From positions 1-8,192 of the forward strand of contig JAZOLP010000028.1 of the NCBI GenBank assembly GCA_045653225.1: 8,192 nucleotides of DNA, written 5' to 3'. Origin of the DNA: UBA1737 sp045653225 (GTDB lineage Bacteria; Bacillota_I; Bacilli_A; ML615J-28; CAG-313). Below are positions 1 through 7,301 of the stretch, in pieces. Position 1 is the first letter of the stretch; every line of letters begins with the position of its first letter. The translations under genes were made by a program, and so were the position numbers. The notes beneath the pieces are model-generated. The model did no database searches, was not told the DNA's origin, and saw only the letters and a program-made list of their open reading frames with translations.

Positions 1-186
1 TTCTTCACTGTATTTCTTAACTTCAGTTGCTGAAAGTTTAAGTTCTACAGCTTCGCCAATAATTACACTAATTTCATTTTTCTCAGCAGAAAGAGTAACT
101 TTCTTTTTGCCAGAACATGAAGTTAAAGTAATTACAACAGCGAATAATACTAAACTAAGTAATAACGCTTTTTTAAAAAACTTCAT
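1..186 (-). CDS. Lipoprotein with probable Big_2-like Ig domain, N-terminal part
   Basis: This is the N-terminal 62 residues of a gene that continues beyond the left edge. The ATG at 186-184 is preceded, after 7 nt, by AAAGGAG (194-200). The protein starts MKFFKK, followed by a hydrophobic stretch (about residues 7-20) and the lipobox L21-T-S-C24. This predicts lipidation at C24 and anchoring to the outer face of the membrane. After a basic SGKKK linker, residues 29-53 form short alternating beta segments (VTLSA, then VIIGEAVEL) typical of the first strands of bacterial Ig-like group 2 domains. The exported protein at 4275-5702 carries similar domains. The rest of the protein, and so its function, is outside the window. 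The lipoprotein call is firm. The Big_2 assignment is tentative because only about half a domain is visible. Confidence 0.85.
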   Translation of the reverse strand, partial: MKFFKKALLLSLVLFAVVITLTSCSGKKKVTLSAEKNEISVIIGEAVELKLSATEVKKYSEE

Positions 187-239
187 AATTTGTCTCCTTT
201 TAAATTGTAATAGTGTTTTTAAACGCTATTTTCTATATT

Positions 240-268
240 AATATACAATTTTTAAATGTTTTTTTCAA
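240..268 (-). promoter_or_regulatory. Sigma-A-type promoter for the left-edge lipoprotein
   Basis: On the minus strand, TTGAAA (268-263) is separated by 17 nt from TATATT (245-240). Transcription would begin near 233, giving a leader of about 47 nt before the ATG at 186. It lies just beyond the terminator of the operon to its right, so the lipoprotein is probably an independent unit. Confidence 0.65.
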
Positions 269-302
269 GCAAAATTATAATTTTATTAAACTAAAACCAA
301 AA

Positions 303-327
303 AAAAGAGACATGTTAAGTCTCTTTT
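303..327 (-). terminator. Rho-independent terminator of the oxidoreductase-methyltransferase operon
   Basis: A perfect 9-bp stem (AAAAGAGAC at 303-311 against GTCTCTTTT at 319-327) encloses a 7-nt loop. Read on the minus strand, the stem runs straight into a run of eight T, then GG and more T. The methyltransferase stop codon (328-326) lies at the edge of the stem. A T-run also follows on the plus strand, so the element may work in both directions. Confidence 0.85.
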
Positions 328-1126
328 ATTTTTTTGAAATAATATCTAATAAATGAGCGCTAGCTCCAAGCAAATCACTACGTTCACATGTAGATAAATG
401 ATAATTTATAAACTCATCAAACTCTTCTTTAGACAACTTGTTCAAAAACACTCTAATATAGTTACTAGCACCATCTGCTGCAATTATCTTTTCTCTTTTT
501 AAGCCACATTTAGAATTAAATTCATCAATATCTTCTATTCTTACCATTGAATATAAATCACCTTCTAAATTCATCATATGATAATTTTTATCTACTTGTT
601 TGTTTTCTATACATTCAAGAATATGCTTTTTAATAAACCCATAAGTGATTATTGCGTAATCATTCATATAATAACTTACAAGAATTTTACCATCATTAGT
701 TAAAACTCTTTTTGCTTCAGCTAAAGCTTGAATCTTTTCTTCTTTTTTTAATAAATGATACATAGGTCCAAAAAGTAAAATAACATCAAATGAATTATCT
801 TTAAAAATTGATAAATCTAAAGCGTTACCTTGGAAAATTTTTGCATTAGATTTTTTTTGTTTAAAAATATTAATATTGTGTTCAACAAGTTCAACTGCAG
901 TAACATCATATCCTTCATCACTTAAAAAAACACTATATGCTCCAGTACCGGCTCCTATATCTAAAATTTTCTTTGAATGATCATTATTTAATACTTCATG
1001 AATATATTTCATTGAAGTTATAAATTCTACTTGTCCATGTCTAGATTTTAATCTCTTATCTTCTTCAAAGTGTGAATAATAATCTTCTAATAACGATATC
1101 TTTGTGTTAGTTCTTTCAAAATTCAT
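326..1126 (-). CDS. Class I SAM-dependent methyltransferase
   Basis: A 266-aa enzyme predicted to move a methyl group from S-adenosylmethionine to an unknown acceptor in the cytoplasm. The Rossmann-type SAM site is clear: motif I LDIGAGTGAY at about residues 55-64, the acidic ribose-binding residue E79 at the end of strand 2, GNALDL at 100-105, and a motif IV strand SFDVILLFGPMYHL at 112-125. The GPMYHL signature is common in small-molecule methyltransferases of the UbiE-like Methyltransf_11/25 type. The C-terminal third (about 170-266) has no motif I recognise and probably shapes the acceptor site. I chose the ATG at 1126-1124 because TGAGG lies 9 nt upstream. A longer reading from a GTG at 1150 would lack a ribosome binding site and overlap the previous gene. 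The previous stop codon ends one base before this ATG, so it is the last gene of the operon and probably translationally coupled. Its link to the redox genes is unexplained. Confidence 0.88.
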   Translation of the reverse strand: MNFERTNTKISLLEDYYSHFEEDKRLKSRHGQVEFITSMKYIHEVLNNDHSKKILDIGAGTGAYSVFLSDEGYDVTAVELVEHNINIFKQKKSNAKIFQGNALDLSIFKDNSFDVILLFGPMYHLLKKEEKIQALAEAKRVLTNDGKILVSYYMNDYAIITYGFIKKHILECIENKQVDKNYHMMNLEGDLYSMVRIEDIDEFNSKCGLKREKIIAADGASNYIRVFLNKLSKEEFDEFINYHLSTCERSDLLGASAHLLDIISKK

Positions 1127-1127
1127 A

Positions 1128-1478
1128 TTATTTTTCCTCAAGAACTTCACGTGTAGCTACAATATCTACCCCTAAATTTAAAACATTTTTTATTATGATA
1201 TCACCAACATAAATTGGAGCTATAACTTTTTGTTTATTAATTTCACTCATTACATCCATAATTTTATCTTTAGGAATAGCATTAGAAGTAGCAACAGGTA
1301 AACGATTAATAACACCATTTTTAATCAATACAGTCGAAGTCACCATTCTTGTAGGATTTGTTAATTCAGCCTTCGCATAACTTACTCCTCTTATACAGCT
1401 ATTTCCTTCAACATTAAAGTTCTCATCTACTTTTAATCTACATCCTTTCGGACATATTATACAAATTAATTCTTTCAT
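1128..1478 (-). CDS. DUF1667 family four-cysteine protein (COG3862), likely Fe-S subunit
   Basis: A small 116-aa protein recognised as DUF1667/COG3862 by its N-terminal cysteines C6-x2-C9-x3-C13 and C28 (CIICPKGC, later GNSCIRG). The pattern resembles the Fe4S4-binding start of molybdopterin oxidoreductases, so an iron-sulfur cluster is likely, though not demonstrated here. The rest has the family's NPTRMVTSTV and a PVATSNAIPKD segment at about 61-71. Its length is normal for the family. In other anaerobes this family is encoded beside a GlpA-like dehydrogenase and a pyridine nucleotide-disulfide oxidoreductase, exactly as here, so it probably acts as a small electron-transfer or assembly subunit of that complex. 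Its ATG overlaps the upstream TGA stop by 4 nt (ATGA, 1478-1475), with GAGG a few bases upstream, indicating coupled translation and near-stoichiometric synthesis. No signal peptide or membrane segment is visible. Confidence 0.88.
   Translation of the reverse strand: MKELICIICPKGCRLKVDENFNVEGNSCIRGVSYAKAELTNPTRMVTSTVLIKNGVINRLPVATSNAIPKDKIMDVMSEINKQKVIAPIYVGDIIIKNVLNLGVDIVATREVLEEK
1136..1140 (-). promoter_or_regulatory. Ribosome binding site deciding the methyltransferase start
   Basis: TGAGG lies inside the last codons of the DUF1667 gene, 9 nt before the ATG at 1126. It supports this start over the in-frame GTG at 1150 and implies translational coupling. Confidence 0.65.
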
Positions 1479-2728
1479 TCTACAACCTCAATTGTAATAT
1501 CATCAATAGATTTTACATCTTTCTTTAAAATGATAACAGATTCCATTTCAGCAGGAATTAAATATTGTTTTTTATATGTTTTAATAACTTGATTATTTTG
1601 TTTAACAACAAGATTTACATCTTTGTATGGTTTGTTTACTCTAAAATTAACTTTAAATGATGTATCATCATTTAAATACATTGTATTAGGTAAAACATAT
1701 GAAATACCATTTCCATTTAAAACATCTACAAAAGAGGAAGTTTTAAGTTCATTATTTAAATATTTAGCAACACTCTTACCACATATAGCCCCTTCGTTTG
1801 TTACGAAATCAACGAGATCATGAACATGAAGAGAATTACCACAAGCAAAAACACCTTTAATATTTGTTTGTAAATATTCATCAACGATTGGACCTTTAGT
1901 TTTTGGATGCATTAAAACACCTATTGAATTAAGTAATGGATTATTAGGAATTAAACCAACTGATAGTAATAATGTGTCACATTTAAAACTAATTTCAGTG
2001 CCTTCAATGAATTTTAAATTTTCATCAACTTTTTGGATTATAACTTCTTCTAATCTTTCTTTACCAATTACACGTTTCACAGTATGACTTAAATATAGAG
2101 GAATATTATAATCTTCTAGACATTGTACAATATTTCTATTTAAACCATTGGAGTATGGCATAAGTTCTGCAACACCTAAAACTTTCGCACCTTCTAAATG
2201 CATTCTACGTGCCATGATTAATCCAATATCTCCACTACCTAAAATAAAAACTTCTTTACCAACTAAATATCCTTCTAAGTTTAAATATTTTTGAGCCATA
2301 CCAGCAGTCATTACACCACTAGGCCTATCACCTTGCAAACTAATTTCTCCACGAGTTCTTTCACTACATCCTGTAGCTGTAATAATTGTTTTAGTTTTAA
2401 CATAATTTAAACCATCTTCTAAATTGCTAAAGTAAACTAAAAACTCATTTTCAGTTTTCTCAAGATTAGTAACGAATGTACTAGTTTTATATTCTATATT
2501 TCTTTTATTTAACTCTTTAACATAACGATAAGCGTATTCTGGACCAGTTAATTCTTCTTTAAATGTATGCAAACCAAATCCATTGTGAATACATTGAAGT
2601 AATATTCCCCCTAAGAAAGCTTCTTTTTCTAAAACTAATATGTTTTTAACACCTTCATCATAAGCACTAATTGCAGCAGATAATCCACCACTACCTCCAC
2701 CAATAACAACTAAATCATAATATTTCAT
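1475..2728 (-). CDS. FAD/NAD(P)-dependent oxidoreductase, pyridine nucleotide-disulfide family (GlpA-complex partner)
   Basis: A 417-aa flavoprotein. The N-terminal FAD site is VVIGGGSGG (G10-x-G12-x2-G15) with ribose-binding E34 at the end of strand 2. A second dinucleotide fold, GSGDIG (G164-x-G166-x2-G169), should bind NAD(H) or NADP(H). ATGCSER at 118-124 and a late GVFACGN motif complete the two-domain fold. C46 in ILLQCIHNGFG is a conspicuous cysteine near the flavin end but there is no CxxC redox pair. The last 80-90 residues form a beta-rich tail seen in this subfamily. Together with the GlpA-like and DUF1667 proteins on either side it matches the three-gene cluster annotated in Clostridia and Thermotoga as glycerol-3-phosphate dehydrogenase-like. 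It would pass electrons between the dehydrogenase and NAD(P) or another carrier. The substrate is not established. The ATG at 2728 was chosen over a GTG at 2737 because AAAGGTG sits 6 nt before it. One base separates it from the upstream stop. Confidence 0.9.
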   Translation of the reverse strand: MKYYDLVVIGGGSGGLSAAISAYDEGVKNILVLEKEAFLGGILLQCIHNGFGLHTFKEELTGPEYAYRYVKELNKRNIEYKTSTFVTNLEKTENEFLVYFSNLEDGLNYVKTKTIITATGCSERTRGEISLQGDRPSGVMTAGMAQKYLNLEGYLVGKEVFILGSGDIGLIMARRMHLEGAKVLGVAELMPYSNGLNRNIVQCLEDYNIPLYLSHTVKRVIGKERLEEVIIQKVDENLKFIEGTEISFKCDTLLLSVGLIPNNPLLNSIGVLMHPKTKGPIVDEYLQTNIKGVFACGNSLHVHDLVDFVTNEGAICGKSVAKYLNNELKTSSFVDVLNGNGISYVLPNTMYLNDDTSFKVNFRVNKPYKDVNLVVKQNNQVIKTYKKQYLIPAEMESVIILKKDVKSIDDITIEVVE

Positions 2729-2729
2729 G

Positions 2730-4145
<1,416 letters not shown>

Positions 4146-4173
4146 AGTTTACTCCTATAATAATTTAATTTTT

Positions 4174-4201
4174 TATATTATATATTATATATTATATATT
4201 A
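4174..4201. repeat. Four perfect tandem copies of a 7-bp AT repeat
   Basis: The unit TATATTA (plus strand) occurs four times head to tail at 4174, 4181, 4188 and 4195. Read on the minus strand, the array plus the adjoining bases presents TATAAT hexamers every 7 nt, at 4203-4198, 4196-4191, 4189-4184 and 4182-4177. It overlaps the operon promoter's -10 box and the start of its leader. Short perfect repeats of this kind can gain or lose units by slippage. Confidence 0.9.
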
Positions 4202-4226
4202 TACTATATTTTTTTATTTTTTTCAA
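4198..4226 (-). promoter_or_regulatory. Consensus promoter of the oxidoreductase operon, -10 inside a tandem repeat
   Basis: On the minus strand, TTGAAA (4226-4221), a 17-nt A-rich spacer and a perfect TATAAT (4203-4198) form a near-ideal sigma-A promoter. Transcription would start around 4191, leaving a leader of about 45 nt made mostly of the 7-bp repeat, then the AGGAG site. No operator palindrome stands out. Confidence 0.78.
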
Positions 4227-4235
4227 TCATAATAA

Positions 4236-4270
4236 AAATAAACAGCACAGAAATTCTATGCTGATTATTT
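4236..4270 (-). terminator. Hairpin terminator after the exported RNase gene
   Basis: CAGCA (4243-4247) pairs with TGCTG (4259-4263). Inside, AGA pairs with TCT around a short loop beyond a C-A mismatch. Outside, AAATAA pairs with TTATTT beyond an A-A mismatch. On the minus strand the GC-containing stem leads into TTTATTTTTATT. It lies 5 nt past the RNase stop codon, just upstream of the next promoter, and so insulates the two units. Confidence 0.7.
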
Positions 4271-4274
4271 AATT

Positions 4275-5702
4275 TTATACAAATAAATCTTCTTTCTTCA
4301 AAGGAATATAAATAAATTCAACGAAAGAAATAGTATTAATTTCTTTATAAAGATTGTAACGTTCAACCTCTACATAAGGAGTTGGATTATAATCATATTT
4401 GCTTGAAAGTGTTCCACCACCGGTAACATTACCAAATTTTTCACCCCAACCACCTTCATAATTTAAATATTCTTGAAAGTCATTATAGTGATTATATGTA
4501 TAAAATACATACTTTTCATTTATATCTATAATGTTGTTTTTGTTTTTATCGTATCTTGTATAAACAATTCTTGCTGCACCACGTGTAATTTTACTTCCAT
4601 TATTGTAATCAGTAATTTCATATCCAGGATCGCAGTCAGTACCAGTCGTACCAAGGTCGATTTCATAATAATATAAATCGCCTCCACAACCACTAATATT
4701 AGGAAGTTTAGGTTCATATGGATATTTAGATGTATCACCACTAAATGCAGAATGATTTAATCTAAGATATTGTTTCCAGATACTAGTTGATGGGCTTCCT
4801 GATTTTTTTGAAACGTAATTAGCAGGAATATCTCCAAAGGCTAAAACATATGCTGCAACTTCTTCTAAAGTAACATACGCACCTTCTTTATATATTTCAT
4901 TTACAATATTACCATAACCATCAACAATATAATAAGTCGATCCATCACTAGAATAAATAGAGCTAGTATTTCTAACATATTTACCATTAATCATCGGTTG
5001 ATATTGCGCAATAGTAGGTTCTTGATCTTGTTTCGAAATATCACCGGACATAAAACCATGTAAGCTTCTGTAATATGCATCAGTACTTGATGTAGCTTTT
5101 GAGTAATTTGCATAAAATTCAGCATAACTCATATTTTCATATGGGTCTGTTAAAATTTCTTCTTTTACTACAATCGCAATTTGATTACTTACAAATTCTT
5201 TATATTTAGCAACAACATAAGCAGTTCCAGCTTTTAAAGCTTTAACAATATTTCCATTAATACTAATACAATCATTACCATTTACAATATCGAAACTAAT
5301 ACCGCTTGATGGTTTCATTGGAGAAACATCTACACTTAAAGTAGTAGTATCACCAACATTTAAAGAAGTATTTTCACAAGATAATGTTAAAGTTATTAAA
5401 GAATTATCAACAACATTAATAACAATTGAATCTCTATAATTATCTATTGTAACTCTTACAATACAAGTTCCTTCTGAAAGTGCTGTTACTACACCATTTT
5501 CATCAACGGAAACACACGAATTCATAGCATACCATGTATAAATTTCTTCTGAAATATAATTATGTTTGGCTTCTAATTTTATGTTTTCTCCAACTTCTAG
5601 TGTTAATTCCTCTCCATTAACAATTTCCACACAAGGAACTGCCTCAACACATGAGAATAAACATCCTACTAATAGAATTAAACAAATAAATAATTTTCTC
5701 AT
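4275..5702 (-). CDS. Exported Big_2-barnase protein: two Ig-like domains plus barnase-type RNase with an EF-hand-like loop
   Basis: A 475-aa exported protein. Residues 1-18 (MRKLFICLILLVGCLFSC) are a signal peptide with two possible lipobox cysteines (LVGC14 or LFSC18). Two Big_2 domains follow at about 25-97 (DENGVVTALSEGT) and 104-180 (INGNIVKALKAGT). Residues about 275-412 resemble barnase as I remember it: EEVAAYVLAFGDIPANYVSK, GDTSKYPYEPKLP, YYYEIDLG, RGAARIVYT and YTYNHYNDF correspond to DGVADYLQTYHKLPDNYITK, GDIFSNREGKLP, WREADINY, RNSDRILYS and YKTTDHYQTF. The catalytic counterparts are K299 (K27), E347 (E73), R374 (R83), R378 (R87) and H405 (H102). The predicted activity is guanyl-preferring RNA cleavage outside the membrane. 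D385-K-N387-K-N389-N-I-I-D393-I-N-E396 matches an EF-hand loop. Residues about 412-475 are an unrecognised tail. The start is fixed by AAGGAG 5 nt upstream, within the end of the hydrolase gene, whose stop lies 2 nt before the ATG. Confidence 0.85.
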   Translation of the reverse strand: MRKLFICLILLVGCLFSCVEAVPCVEIVNGEELTLEVGENIKLEAKHNYISEEIYTWYAMNSCVSVDENGVVTALSEGTCIVRVTIDNYRDSIVINVVDNSLITLTLSCENTSLNVGDTTTLSVDVSPMKPSSGISFDIVNGNDCISINGNIVKALKAGTAYVVAKYKEFVSNQIAIVVKEEILTDPYENMSYAEFYANYSKATSSTDAYYRSLHGFMSGDISKQDQEPTIAQYQPMINGKYVRNTSSIYSSDGSTYYIVDGYGNIVNEIYKEGAYVTLEEVAAYVLAFGDIPANYVSKKSGSPSTSIWKQYLRLNHSAFSGDTSKYPYEPKLPNISGCGGDLYYYEIDLGTTGTDCDPGYEITDYNNGSKITRGAARIVYTRYDKNKNNIIDINEKYVFYTYNHYNDFQEYLNYEGGWGEKFGNVTGGGTLSSKYDYNPTPYVEVERYNLYKEINTISFVEFIYIPLKKEDLFV

Positions 5703-5704
5703 TT

Positions 5705-6670
5705 TTACTCCTTATTTTGTAAATATTCAATTAACTTTTCTTTTAATAATGTGCCATTTGCATCATTAAAATTACTTAAAAAGATTAAACATAAATCTAA
5801 ATCTTTAGAAAACAATAATAATGTTTTAGTACCTATTGTTGAACCAGAATGATAAATAATTTTTTTACCATCAAGATTTACTATTCTTATTCCTAAACCA
5901 TATTCGGAATAATTTGGTGTAATATTTGGAACACTCATAGCATTATATTCATTTGATTTCATTAAATATTTAATCCATTTTTTTAAGTCATTAATAGATG
6001 AATACAATCCACCATCTCCAATAGTAGCACTACACCAATATTGATCTTTAACAATTAATTCATTGTTTACTAATACGTGACCATATGCTCTATTATTAAC
6101 AATAGTCTTTCCCTCATAATTTACTTTAGAATCAAACATAAACGCTTTATGAAAGACTTCTTCTTCAATAAAATCATCTAATTCTCTTTTACTAACTTGT
6201 CTTACAATTTGACCTAATAAAATATATGCAGTATTGCTATATTGGTATTTTTCACCTACATTAAAATAAGTTGTTGTTGTTGTCTTTAAAAATTCTAAAA
6301 CATCTTGATCAGAAATCTGTTCTTCAGTATGCTCCATATTTTCATAGTCATAAATACCAGAAGTATGAGTTAACAAATGTTTAATCGTAATATTTTCAAA
6401 ATATTTTGGAAAATCAGAATATATTTCCAAAATATTTGTGTCATATGATATTAAGCCTTCATTTATTAATTTCACAATCGCAAAAGCAATAAATTGTTTA
6501 GAAACAGAAGCAAGTCTAAAATTACTATCGAAAGTTATGTCATCACTTTCTTCATCACTTAATTTACCATTACATTTTTCAAAAATTTTACCATTATGAT
6601 AGTAGAATAATGCGTAACCTTGTTTTTCATTAAAATCAACATTTTTATATAAATAATCTATAAATTTCAT
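5705..6670 (-). CDS. Serine hydrolase of the beta-lactamase / class C penicillin-binding protein family
   Basis: A 321-aa protein with the three active-site motifs of the beta-lactamase (PF00144) fold. They are S55-V-S-K58 (nucleophile serine and general-base lysine in RLASVSKQF), Y144-S-N146 in KYQYSNTAY, and H274-S-G276 in IIYHSGSTIG, which replaces the KTG triad of true beta-lactamases. HLLTHTSGI at 98-106 is also typical. The HSG triad points to an esterase, D-aminopeptidase or unknown hydrolase rather than to antibiotic resistance. No signal peptide or membrane anchor is visible, so a cytoplasmic location is likely, which is unusual for this largely extracytoplasmic family. AAGGA lies about 8 nt before the ATG. 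It is the first gene of a two-gene operon with the exported RNase, 2 nt apart, and its last two codons form the RNase ribosome binding site. The substrate and the reason for the pairing are unknown. Confidence 0.88.
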   Translation of the reverse strand: MKFIDYLYKNVDFNEKQGYALFYYHNGKIFEKCNGKLSDEESDDITFDSNFRLASVSKQFIAFAIVKLINEGLISYDTNILEIYSDFPKYFENITIKHLLTHTSGIYDYENMEHTEEQISDQDVLEFLKTTTTTYFNVGEKYQYSNTAYILLGQIVRQVSKRELDDFIEEEVFHKAFMFDSKVNYEGKTIVNNRAYGHVLVNNELIVKDQYWCSATIGDGGLYSSINDLKKWIKYLMKSNEYNAMSVPNITPNYSEYGLGIRIVNLDGKKIIYHSGSTIGTKTLLLFSKDLDLCLIFLSNFNDANGTLLKEKLIEYLQNKE

Positions 6671-6698
6671 AAAATAATTCCTTTTTTTACCAAAATCT

Positions 6699-6727
6699 AT
6701 TCTACCATATTTTTTACTTTTTTTCTA
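6699..6727 (-). promoter_or_regulatory. Extended -10 promoter of the hydrolase-RNase operon
   Basis: On the minus strand, TAGAAA (6727-6722), 17 nt, then TAGAAT (6704-6699) preceded by TGG, making a TGn extended -10. Transcription would start near 6692, about 22 nt before the hydrolase ATG. It stands directly after the terminator of the preceding unit. Confidence 0.6.
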
Positions 6728-6739
6728 TCTAAATGAATA

Positions 6740-6769
6740 AAAAACCATTAACAATAGTTAATGGTTTTT
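6740..6769 (-). terminator. Rho-independent terminator after the membrane protein gene
   Basis: A perfect 13-bp stem (arms 6740-6752 and 6757-6769, core ACCATTAAC / GTTAATGGT) closes a 4-nt AATA loop. On the minus strand the stem's own T-run ends in TTTTTTATT. It lies 4 nt after the stop codon at 6774. T-rich sequence also flanks it on the plus strand, but no plus-strand gene needs it. Confidence 0.88.
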
Positions 6770-6773
6770 ATAA

Positions 6774-7286
6774 TTATAAATTATTTTGATGTAAAGTTGC
6801 TTCTTTAATTACTTTTTTAAGTTGTAATTCAACTTGTTTAGGTTTTTCAACACTAACTACACCAAGTGTAGCACCGTTAATTAATGTAAATTTTAAATAA
6901 GCAGCTCTGTATGTAGATACAACAACATAATATCCATATTTAGGTTTAACATATTCAACATCGATAACATCATTTAAATTAATACAGATTTGTTTACGTT
7001 GGCTAGGTAAACTTTGGCCAGCTCTTAATAATAAAGTATTATTTTCTTTATCTAAAACAATTAGATCTTTAGGACTTTTTCTAACAACTAATAATGTAAA
7101 TAATACTAAGAATAAAATTAAAAAACTTATAATTGCAATCGCAGCAATTTGTTCTTCATCAATATTTTTTAGATCTAAACTAAATAAAATAGCTAGTAAA
7201 ATGGCAACTAAAATACCTGTCATAACATACATTAAAATTTCATCAATCTTTCTTCTTTTCCCTAAAACAACTAAATTATTATTCAT
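6774..7286 (-). CDS. Two-helix membrane protein with a C-terminal beta-rich (PH-like?) domain
   Basis: A 170-aa protein I cannot name. It opens with a short basic segment (GKRRK at 9-13). Two hydrophobic helices follow, at about residues 17-37 and 47-68, linked by a short acidic loop (NIDEE). A basic RKSPKD stretch after helix 2 favours both ends lying in the cytoplasm. Residues about 73-160 alternate short strands: DLIVLDKENNTLLLR, then ICINLNDVIDVEYV and YYVVVSTYRAAYLKFTLING. The order, with a DVIDVEY element in the middle, resembles bacterial PH-like domains of small membrane proteins, but this is a pattern impression only. The ATG at 7286 has AGGAG 9 nt upstream. The gap to the HAD stop codon is only 15 nt, and the terminator at 6740-6769 closes the unit. 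Co-transcription with the phosphatase does not reveal its role. Confidence 0.8.
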   Translation of the reverse strand: MNNNLVVLGKRRKIDEILMYVMTGILVAILLAILFSLDLKNIDEEQIAAIAIISFLILFLVLFTLLVVRKSPKDLIVLDKENNTLLLRAGQSLPSQRKQICINLNDVIDVEYVKPKYGYYVVVSTYRAAYLKFTLINGATLGVVSVEKPKQVELQLKKVIKEATLHQNNL

Positions 7287-7301
7287 TTCCTTTTTCTCCT
7301 T

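Noticed and set aside
1124..1150. Longer methyltransferase reading from GTG at 1150
   Set aside because: The GTG lies inside the previous gene without a ribosome binding site, while the ATG at 1126 has TGAGG at a suitable distance. The same reasoning rejects GTG 2737 and TTG 7973.
4174..4201. Short tandem repeat as a CRISPR array or replication-origin iteron
   Set aside because: The units are 7 bp with no spacers and no cas, initiator or replication gene nearby. The promoter context explains its position better.
4473..4741. Overlapping open frames on both strands inside the RNase gene, and other plus-strand frames at 1623-1823, 5566-5769 and 7201-7572
   Set aside because: They lie antisense or out of frame inside genes with clear protein families, have low-complexity translations, and lack convincing ribosome binding sites. 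They are shadows of real genes.
5705..6670. Serine hydrolase as a beta-lactamase resistance gene
   Set aside because: It has no signal peptide and carries HSG instead of the KTG triad, so antibiotic hydrolysis is not supported.
6774..7286. Membrane protein as an immunity protein for the RNase
   Set aside because: It belongs to the previous transcription unit, separated by a strong terminator and a new promoter, and nothing in it resembles barstar or a known immunity family.
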